Below, piece by piece: positions 36,150-46,700 of a stretch of 64,000 bases of DNA (position 1 is the stretch's first letter; each line of letters begins with the position of its first letter). The notes under the pieces were generated by a model. It was not told the DNA's origin, searched no databases, and was given only the letters and a program-made list of their open reading frames with translations. A program made the translations under genes and the position numbers. This stretch comes from Ischnura elegans. Taxonomy: Eukaryota; Arthropoda; Insecta; Odonata; Coenagrionidae. The DNA lies in assembly GCF_921293095.1 (NCBI RefSeq), contig NC_060246.1, positions 91,385,030-91,449,029 of the forward strand, written 5' to 3'.

Positions 36150-36350
36150 TGAAAATTGTGACGTTTTCTCGTTTCCCGGAGGAGGATGACTGTTGACGTC
36201 ATACCAAAAGCGGAACGCTTTCCGATAGTATGTGTGAAACGCACGGAAGACGAGCGTAGGATAGGTTCCCGATCGACTCGGAATGAATCCGTTTCCGACG
36301 CCGCCAATCCTACGAGACTCTGAAACACCCCCCTGGTTTCTCTCCACCTA
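36150..36350 (-). repeat. Diverged copy of the repeat at 34404-34570
   Basis: On the minus strand GGGGTGTTTCAGAGTCTC and CCGTGCGTTTCA occur with nearly the same spacing as on the plus strand at 34404-34500. This repeat match explains the open frames seen here better than a gene does. Confidence 0.4.
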
Positions 36351-36499
36351 ACCAAACTGCAAATGACCAAAGATGTCGGTCGCCTCGTCCAATTATCTAT
36401 CTTTGGTGGAGAGACCAAACAAAATTGAGGAAACAAGCTGGCGGGCAATGTAACTGGGGTGTGGCGCGAGCTGCCCCAGCGATACATGAGGCTCAATGT

Positions 36500-39400
36500 T
36501 CAATGATGGCCCAGAGATTTCTCTCTAGTTCTCCCATTGCAACCATGGGGAATAATTTCTAAACTGTAGAAGCACCCAAAAAATACGGAAAGATTGGCAA
36601 CCCTACTAGTCGAATTAAATCCAGCCATCTTTATCTCAACTTTATCGTAAGGGAGATGAGAGTAAGGCGCGTGAGATGGAATTTGGAGGATGATAGACAA
36701 ATATACTGAAGGCCGGTTTTATAATGTCTAAATAGCTTTAACCGGAACACGATATTGTCGTAACCTCAACTTGAGAATATTTAAAAGTTGAGATAAAACG
36801 AGTAGATCAGAATAACATTCAGTAACAGGTGATCTTAAGTGAAAGACATCGTTAAGTCTGATTTTCAAGTACTGAAAAAAGTTTAACTACACATTATAAA
36901 CCGGCCCTTGAGAGCGTGAAGAAGGGCTTAATATCACCGGTGAGGTGAGGATTTTGCTAAAGGAGACTAAAAGGAGGCTATAAGGTGTGAATAAATCACA
37001 TCGTTAAAGTTCATAAGGACGCTGTGGCCTGTAGTAGTGGAAAGAATATTCGGTAAGAAGCAGAAGGAGGAATGTTCATTGAGATAATCCAGGGAGAATG
37101 GCGTTGAATTCTAAAATTGAGGCGGAATGAAATAGGTTCTTTAGCTTTTGGCTCAGAGGTCAAAAGTTGAGTAGGCTGAGCCACCAAGCATGACGTGTAA
37201 TGAGGACGCCACGAATTGACTTTCCGCAGCCGTGTTCCCTGCTCTCAGACTTACTCGTGCAAACTTTTCATATTCCCCTTGCAGTACAGTAATTTGACAA
37301 GTATTCAGTTGAAAAGTTATACGAACGATTACCTAGGTTCTCTACTCCATTGTGGAAATTATGGTTTTGAGTACGCAGCCCTGCTTCGAGTCTCGAGAAA
37401 GGAAAATCATTTATTTTTTTGCTGTAGGATTTTTGAATTTGACCGTCATAGCTCCTGAAGATCTCTGTTTTAATTATTTCCTTACCAGAAGTTATTGATA
37501 AATTTATTGACTATTGTATTTACAAATAGTAATGTAAAGCAAGTATGTGTAACTTTGCGTATGTCTGAGAGTTCCACCTTACTGTGGGCTTTATAAAGAA
37601 TTTAAATGTCTCCATAAATTTTGTCCCTAGTTTTCTTTATTATTTCGTATATTTAGTTAATTTAATGAATCCGGCGATGAAATTAGCTAAAAATTTAGCG
37701 AAAATTAAGCTAGATTCCGAAAGATATTAAGTTATTAGAATATTTTCACAGTGTAATTTCTCGCCTCATGGCGCACGTTTCTTAATCTACGATTTAAAGA
37801 CCTCGGTTCCAGTACCTGATACGGAAGCAGCTGAAAATTTTTTCCACATGATGACTTGATAATGTCATTTTTAAGCTAAATATCTTGGAAGTGACTAAAC
37901 GGCCTAATCTGAAAATGACGCATCGACTAGTCGTTTGCGGTCACGGAGTGTATGGTCGGTTTTAATGGAATTAGCCTTTATCAGGAGAACTTTGTGGCAT
38001 TTCCTTTAACGTGATTATATGGTTTTGAAAATGTGTCTAAGAGTGTTTACAGCTCCAAGGTCATACAACTTGTTCTTAAGTTTCGTTCCCTGTTAAGGTC
38101 TTGCGATTAGAAAAGAAAATGAGAAACAGGAAATACCTGTCGTCTTAACTACTTTGCCGGTACATATATCTATATTTTATCAGTATAAATTTGGAAAAAG
38201 AGAAAAGATTCTTGTGACCACTGATTATGTCAAATATGTGAAAGCTCTTAAGAGAACGCTTCACTACCGATTAGCCGGTCTTTTTTCGTTACTTATTTCT
38301 TTTTTAAATTACGCTACCAATTTGAATGTCTTGTCTTTTGGTTTCCATTTTATTTTATGTTGCGCATTAGGTTGCCTCTTTCCTAGCCGTCCACCAAATC
38401 ACTTCCTTACCTAACCCTTTTATTTTCCCAGTGATCGATACGGTCTATCTGGGGTGTTTTTATTTCTTTCAATAACGCCATTATCATGAAATTTTCAGAA
38501 TATTTTGATTAGAATTATGACAGAATTTGCTTGTATCGTATTTATGAAGGTTTGCTCCAAAATTTAGCTGTACAATTTTTTTAATTGAAATGCATTAAAT
38601 TATTTTTTATTAAAATTTCGACGAGGTTTTATTCTATATGATTCCGTTAGAAAAACTATTCCTGTACATTTTTAAGACTTAACTCTCCTATTTGCGCTAA
38701 TCTTCACTTCTTGCCTATTTTATGAGGGCCGCTCGCTACTAATGCAAATAGTATTATTTCAACCGCTAGAATAACGATTGTTACACGTATGTCTTTGATA
38801 CAGCTACTGAAGGTGTCTTTTCATATTGTAATGAAGGTTTCTTAAGTTTTGGACGAAACCGAGCAATATTTCCTAGGAACTTTGATGAATGTGTTCAACG
38901 AATCCAGTTGATTAAGTGCGTCCATTATTTGCGTCAATAGCATCAATTAAATTACAGCGAATCGATAAACCATGGTAAAATCAGGTTCATCACATATGAA
39001 CATTATTCATTTTTAACCGTACCTTTCCCATCCATTTTTCCCTCCACGTTTAGAATTTTGCCCCTGATTACAAAACAATGTAATTTTGATACCAATGCAG
39101 ATTTTCTGGTGAGCTACTTTGGTGATTTAGTCGTAAGGGATGTAAGAATATTAGGAGCTTGAAAAATGTAACATAGTTAAGGAATGTATACATGTAAATG
39201 TCTTTGAAGCGGTATGCTAAGATAGAAGCAAAGTTTTTGAAAAGCAGTGTAGGAACCCTTGCAAGAAAATATTCTTCTCCGAAGAAAATGATGTCAAAAT
39301 TTGTTTTTACAAAAGTGTTAGTTGCGAGCCAGCATTTTATGAAAGTATTATTTTGAGTGATTTTTCCTTAAATCATTGCATTTCTCAGATTTTTTGGAGT

Positions 39401-39985
39401 CTTATTATATTCCTGACATCTGTATTGGATTTTCTGTGTCCAAATAATCATGGGTCCAAATCATCCAAATAATCTTGAATATTTTCCTAATTTGATAGCT
39501 TAGCCCTAATGTAATCATTTTTTAAATGTTATTCAAAACCATAACACTGAGTAATTTATCGTCACGCTGAATTCCATGCGTTAATCTATAGTTATTGCTT
39601 TCATTCCTTGAGTTACCGAAGGTTCTTCTTCATGCACCCCAAGTAATTATCTCTTTTCTTCCTAGGAAGACAAATCCTTCAATGTTTTCCACAACTACTC
39701 GATATTGACTGTTTCTTCTAAAAATGTAATTCTCGATTTCAATAAGATGTGTTTTTATTACGAAAATTTAATGCCAGGACTAATTATTTATCAAGTTAAT
39801 GAAGCAACTTAGGTGGCAGAGCATACAATATTTAAAGTTTAGCTAGGCTGATACGTCCGTTTAGATGACGTCAATTTTTCCGTGTGTAATAATGACCTGG
39901 GTCAACGACTCCATTTTAAAGAGGACGAATCACTCCTTCTCGACCAGTCGCATTTTGCCCGTTTTCGCGACAAATCAGTCGCTTA
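36500..39985. other. Intergenic upstream of the GPCR gene
   Basis: AT-rich sequence with one copy of the GGCCGGTTTTATAATGTCTA repeat near 36710. No exon could be recognised. Regulatory sequence and a 5' UTR exon of the GPCR may lie here or in the next 500 bases. Confidence 0.4.
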
Positions 39986-39989
39986 AAAA

Positions 39990-40140
39990 GTCAGGTACGT
40001 TATCATACACCTAGCATGAAATTCGCCGTGAAAAAAATCACTTGCCTTTGCCAAGATTCGAACCCGGATAAGCCAAATGATATTTTCATTGCGAACTACA
40101 ATTTTCGTAGGTATAACTTTGCACATGGGAGCGTGACTGC
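39990..40140 (-). repeat. tRNA-related SINE fragment
   Basis: On the minus strand GGGTTCGAATCTTGG (B box, around 40051-40065) is followed by GCAAAGGCAAGTGATTTTTT and CACGGCGAATTTCA. The upstream A-box region is poor. Confidence 0.35.
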
Positions 40141-40529
40141 GTACGAAGTCACTTATCCAATGCAGTGCTTAGAAATTAACTTATCATCTAGGAATTTTCA
40201 GACTACATATGCTTAGTTTACCCTTTACGAAATTTTCTTATATCTCAAGCATAAAATTTCTACGTCTTAGAAATTTTTGAGGTAAACTTTTATACGCGTA
40301 ATATACAGAAAATTTTTATTAAGGGTCTACTCCATGAACCCCGGAAATATAATGATGATACCTATGTTTTCAGTGACCTATCACCAAAATAGACCAGCCG
40401 AGTGGGAGTGATAGGTCTTATCGAGAAGGGCCATTACTGTTCTCAGAGCTATGAATTAAAAATGCGAAAATGTTATTTCTTTTTTATCTGGATTTAAAGG
40501 TCTTAATTATTTTTATTGGCAGTGCATGA

Positions 40530-40711
40530 ATGCAGAGCGGAATGAAATTGTCATCGAGGTGTGTCTGGGCGGTCCTCATTTTTGGGTTCAACGGGATTAG
40601 TTTGTCTGCCTTAGCCGCAGTCATTTCGACAACCGAATCTCCTGGCCAAGTCCACCCTCAAGCTGTCTGCCCGAATCAACTCTGCAGTTCATCCTCCCAG
40701 GAGAAGGTTCG
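40530..40711 (+). CDS. GPCR exon 1: signal peptide and start of somatomedin-B-like domain
   Basis: The exon opens with ATG at 40530 (a second in-frame ATG at 40542 is an equally good start) and encodes a hydrophobic signal peptide, then CPNQLC, the first two cysteines of the knot. A strong donor, G followed by GTGAGT, begins at 40712. The exon is 182 nt, so it leaves two bases (CG) to be completed by the next exon. Any 5' UTR exon upstream is not identified. Confidence 0.75.
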
Positions 40712-43700
40712 GTGAGTTATTCTTCTTGCTAAGGAGTTATTACGGAGAGGTTTTATGTGGTTTCGATTTTCTCGATAATTTTGGCTTTATATTTATGTAC
40801 AATCACTTGTTGCTTGTGCAGAATGAGATAAGTCATCCTTCAGCATTTATACGTGATTTGGTTTCATATTTTATTTACTGATAAATTTCAATTCAACTGT
40901 TCCTAGATGAACTAGTGGGATATCGAAGTTGTCATACTGGTAGAAATGAACCATTTGTAATAAAATGGAGTTAATCGTGTGCCCTTATTAATGACGCAGT
41001 AGCTTGGAAACCCGTTGGACTTAGATAAGTGGAGAATTACGAGCACTTCAATTCTCCTAGTAAGAAAAGGAACAGATATTCTGATCCGAAATTTTGAATT
41101 CGTATTTACTTTTTTTGACTTTAAAATATGTTAATCATGTATTTACTTCGCAGGATTTTAGTTTTTTGCTCAATTATGAGTCAGTACATATCAGGATGAA
41201 TGTATTAAATGGAATGTTCTATTCCGAACATTTCCCTACTCTCGCCTCAAGAAGTGTTATATCTAAAGGTTGGTTGGGATGGGCGAGGGCACACCCCACA
41301 CCATGCTTAGTCACAAGCTTTCAATATCATATATTCAGGGTAAGGGGAGTTCCTTTCCCTGAGCTGCCATGCACCGCGAGGATCTTGTTAGGACTATCCG
41401 AACTCCCGACAAGAATTCCAAAGGGTTCCCTCGGCAATTCTCTCAACTCATCCCTCACCTTCCCGAACCATCCTTTGAGTTGAATCTGCTGCGGAATGAG
41501 TTGCATTTACGCAGCTAGCACATTCGCTCAGTTGATTAGAGCGTTTTGCTAACTACGCGAAGGTCGATAGTGCGATCCCTTCGTGGGCCAAATTTTTTTT
41601 TTGCTTCAGCGGCAGAGGGTTCGGGTGAGATATCGAGCCAGTGGCGTAGCCAGGAATTTTGTTCGGGTGAGTCCAAAATCAGAGGGAGGAATTTTTGGAA
41701 AACAGGGTGCTAAGGAGAGGGTTTTTAACCAATTTTAATACTTTTCACAATCGAAAAACTTCACTGGTCAAAGAAATCTTCTGTACATTCATAATTTTCC
41801 AATATTTTGTCTTCTTTTATGAAGCAAAGTAATTGTCATGTTAAGTAAAAACTTTTGGGCTATGTCGCCCCGTCAATTTAGGGGTGGCACCAACATTTTC
41901 CGACCGACCGATGCTGACCGCTTTCTGAATTCGGAAAGCGACCAGTATCGTTCGGGAAACGTTGGGGCCATCCAAAACAATTGACGCGGCGGCATAGCCC
42001 AAAGTTTTTATGTAACATGACGAGTACCCGCGCAAGTTTTAACGAAGAATTACAGAGTAATTGTGTTTTATATTTCGGGGGGGTCCGGACCCCCCGCCCC
42101 CTTCGGTACGCCACTTTACCTACTATACAGGTCATGGAATCATGTGTTTGTCCAAACATGAAAATTGAAAGAAAGGACTTCATTGTCCTTAATTCGCTTA
42201 TGAATGAAGACATTATTCTCACATCCTACCTGATACTGCGCATTTTAACTATTTATGAGACTACGTGGTTTTGATTCATCGTAATTAATCGCCAAATGTT
42301 CAGATTCTTTTGCATTAGTGTGCTGATTGTAGTTATCCACTGTTTTCAGATGGTGCAGATGTGATCCGATTTGTGTTAAATTTGGAGACTGCTGCTACGA
42401 TTATGGCAAAGAAGAAAGTGGAAAACAGAACGTTGAATATCAGGAACCATTCGGAGAAGCGGAACCGAAGTGCACCTACGTACCCAATCTGGTAAGAAAA
42501 TACAATTCTTTCTTGAATTGCAAAAAAATCTCAATCGCTCTCATAAAAAATGCCCAAACAAAATATAAAATTAAGTGACGTGTATTTATGATCAGAATGA
42601 AAGAAGAGAGAAGTATGTCCACAATCAATACCCATACTTGTAAAAGAAGTATCAATGGAAAATTACACTCCAGCAGCTTAGTTGTTGTAATAGAGGTTCC
42701 ATTATTCCAGGCGTAGAGAACCTTTGGAACTGTACAAGTACTTCATGAGATTTTAACCTTAAATATATTGCGTGAATACCCTGGTGCAGCTGCACAAGGT
42801 AAAGCGACGCGGGGTGCCTCTTTAAGTATTTGATGGCTATCGAAATTCATGAATGGCATTTTTTGCGTTCCAAGGGATAAAAATGAAAGTACATATATAA
42901 AATTATTACTGCCCTTCACTTTTGGTATTTATACCGCCCACTATGCTTAATATTAAGAAATTGATTAATATTATTGTTTATTAATTTATAATTTTATATT
43001 TATTGATTAATTATTTAATAAGAAAAATTAAATAACTTTTATGAATAAATAAAAAAACTTTTCAAAACTTGCCGTCCCCTGAAATCTGCCGTTCGGGACC
43101 CGTGCCCCCTTTTCCTGCCCTGGTTCCGGGCTTGCCCAGAACCATTAAGTAAGTATAAGTATATACTCGCTCTATGCCAGAACCCATGCATCGAAAATCC
43201 TGTTTTGGAGAAATCGCTGGAGTCACGTACTTCCAGTGTTTTCCTCGACATTCCCATTCCTCATGTGATTTAATTTTGTGAACTCTTGGTCGTGGTTATG
43301 GATATATTTCATGAGTAACTGGAAAATATGCTGTGTGTGGGCAACTTACTAAATAAATAAACTGAATGTCGTCTTCCCTATAGCGCTAAATTTCGACCGG
43401 GACGCACCGAAACGGCGTAACGGCACCTCTCGGAGAAAAAAGGGTTATAATAAAAAAGTCATCGTTTTTATGCTTGGTTCAAAATGGTTCCTCATTGTAA
43501 CTTTTATTACAAGTTTGATAAATCGGAATTTTTTTATGGGGAACTCTGGATAATATTTGAAAAATATTTATGAATAAAATGTATGATTATGCGTTCCCGT
43601 AACCTATACTTTTTAGAAATTAAGCACAGGCTCCCTATCCACTTATCTGAATGAGTTTCTTCCTCTCAATCCCCACTAAAATATATTGTCAATTCGTCAG

Positions 43701-46700
43701 GAGATAGTCTAGTTAACTCTTCCTCGAAGGCACAGTTTAGGGACCAACAGAATAGGGTGGTTTCCTATTATTTTTTTATTGCCTAAATTGAAAGATTATT
43801 ACTCCTGGAGTTCGTATTTCACGCTTTTAAATTTTTAAATGACGATATCTATTTTTCGCGATTAAATGAAAAGTGAAAATTTTCAAGCGCGCGAAAACGC
43901 GACGCGTAAGTATGAATGCCGGGAAATCTCTCCGCGTGACGTATTTTTGGTTCCCGTTGCCGCCCTGCGAGGTGACCTTGAGGCGAGGCTTAGCGCTGAT
44001 ACGACGCAGGCTGCTAGCGGGTAGCCTAGTACCCTGTTGGCTGGTAGCGTTTGGCTTAAATAAGGATTATTAATAACTTATCAAACGAGGAAAACTTTCC
44101 GACCTTAGCCAGTTTTAATAAGTGATTATTAAGACATGTTTCCCTGAGCTCTGCGCCTCATGCATGCATTGGTAACCTCAGATGATTTATAACTCCTATC
44201 ATCTCCTATAGAAACTAGGTCCCTGTGGCGTCACGTGGAGTGGCATCGCATGGGCGCCAATCTGGCCCTTTTCAAATGAGGATAAAAATGGACCATTGCC
44301 ATTCGTCTAACCCGGTATTTCTAAAACAAAATAATTTGTGTATTATGAATACACTAATGGTGGGTAACGAATCGCAATCAATGCCTTTCGTTTTCTTTGA
44401 TGAAGGAAACCACCCTATTCCGTGACGCAGGGGCGGTCTGGCCGTCTCGGATAGTCGGAAATCGTCGAGGGCCCAGAGGCCCAGAGCTTAGGGGGCCCCC
44501 ACAATGCTCGCGTTTATCGTTTTTTTTACATTTCAGTGCAGATTCAAGGAATAAATTCACTAAATAGATAATAGAACCATTATGCATTATTAAACTTTAT
44601 TAGCTGAGAAATTCTCACTTTTCGCTATATTTTTTCTTACGAAATTGCTAATTTCTATTAACACTTACCTAGTTTTTAAGAGCCAGAATAGCGTCAAAAT
44701 CCATTTCCGGGAATGCAATTTCCCAAAATTTTCCGGATGAAGACCCCCGATTCCCTAGGTAAGGTGGGCCTAATCATGAGGCTAGGCCGAGAGCCCCATA
44801 TCACCCCAGACCGCCGGTGCTTCCACGTTTTCTCCGTCTCATCATACTGTTGGTGGAAAGTGTAAATTCTTCTGATTTTCGACCATTTGCTGCCTTTGAC
44901 TCCCGTATTCCGAGGCTCATCTGTCACTGCCGCACTGTAGTGAAGTCGTCAACTTATCTGCGATTAGGGCCTCATATTTTCGAGGTCGACGACGGACCGA
45001 TAAATGGTAAAAAAAAAAAAGCGGTGGCAAAAAGCGGAACTATTTCGTTTTGTAAACTCTATTCGAGAGCTGATTAAGGATCCCATATTTTGTTTAAAAA
45101 GTTCCCTCATGGTAGCATCGCGGAATGTAAATGTTGAAGAAAGTTCTTTGAAAACGGCCGAATGGCTTACCTGCATTCAGTTTAATTTCAAAATCCTGAA
45201 AATTATATCTTTCCATATATATACTCCAAATTCCTCCATGTACGTATTTTCATCACTTTTATGCTTTCTTCCGATTGCCTTCATACTTTTATTTCTTCAT
45301 ACTTCATACTGATTATATACATACCTTTGAAATATGCACACAGCTTTGAGACAGTAAATTGCAGAGGCGAAGTAAGGGGATGAGCGGGGGAATTATTGAT
45401 TTTAATTCTGAAATAATTCAAGTTATGGTAATCTTTAATGTGACTGTCCAATTTTTTTTATTTCACTAGTTTAACAAACATTGATGAAAATGAATTCATG
45501 AATATCTACAAGCCACTTGCTTAAGCATATTCCCAGAACTCATACGCCGCTAGGTATTGCATACCACCAAGGCGCCGCGAAAAGTAATGGGCCTATCTTT
45601 TAATTCTCGCAATTAAGAAAAAAAAATTCTCCTGATACTATAACGGTTATTCTACTGTATTTGGACAAATAATGGTTCTATAGAGTCTACGATTATGATT
45701 TTAAAAATTTTATGGAAAAAAAAACATGAACTAAACAATTAGTGGCACCAGGATGGTATGCAATACTTCTCAGTAAAAGGGAGGGCTCAGGGACCTCTTT
45801 GAAAAAAATTATAGTGGTGTAACCTATGCAGCTAACGGATTAATTTTGTACCCGATTTAATACCGAACAGTACTAGAAAGTTACCCTGATTACTGATATT
45901 TTTCTCTTTGCTCTGAAATTACAGTGGACAAACAGTCCCCCAGGCTCATCCTACACTATCCACTGCATGAATACTTCAATTTTAATAAGCCTGAAACATC
46001 GATGTGCTAGCTTTATAAATCCTGAATTGTACTGAAAAGACTTTCAGAACAATCTTTTGTAGCATATACTATGATAGAAATTTTAAATGACACAACATCA
46101 TTTAAAACTTAGATTGCAGAAAATTACTTGTTTAAAACCCAATAATGCTGATTTTATTATTCTCACTGGCTTTGATGTTGGGTAGTGGGTAGTAGTAGCA
46201 TCCATATATTTTCACATGAGGCCACTTTTTCAACTTCAAGCATGCATAACTTACATTATTTATAGGAAAAGTGACAGCATGTCCATCCATGTACTTTGCC
46301 AATGGTGGAAGGTGAAGGGAAGTGTTTCAAAGTCAATATGCTAAATTTAAATTAAATTTAAAAATTAAGAGAAATTTTATATACTTAATTTGAGTATTAC
46401 TATTTATCTATGAAATTATGAGTTTTGAAAACTCTTCAGGAAGATTCAAAGCAATGGTACCAGAAAATAACCTCAGAATTTAATTTTCATTCTCAGGGAT
46501 GGCACTTGATTGTGTCATCGTGTGCCTTTGGGTCAAAAGCTAGTCCAAAAGTCAACCGGTTGAGCGAGCAGCTTTGCAATGGCAGTGGAGAAGTACAATC
46601 CCATTTGCTTGACATCCCGGTCACCTCTGCTACAACTGGAAGGACTTACAAGAATGTTCATTGTGCTGTCTGCAATGAAGATGCGGAAAATCTTCTGCCA

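Noticed and set aside
36125-36496. 123-codon open frame on the minus strand
   Set aside because: Most of it overlaps a repeat also found at 34404-34570, so the frame is better explained by repeat sequence.
43873-44073. Open frame conserved almost exactly at 52141-52341 (KTRRxSMNxGKSLRVTYFWF)
   Set aside because: It lies inside the 669-bp element; the two copies are alike because the DNA is alike, and the frame is not kept in copies 1 and 2.
46425-46439. First five codons of the long GPCR frame as a protein start
   Set aside because: The frame opens with TTG, there is no ATG, and the five codons end in CTTCAG, a splice acceptor in the right phase for exon 2.
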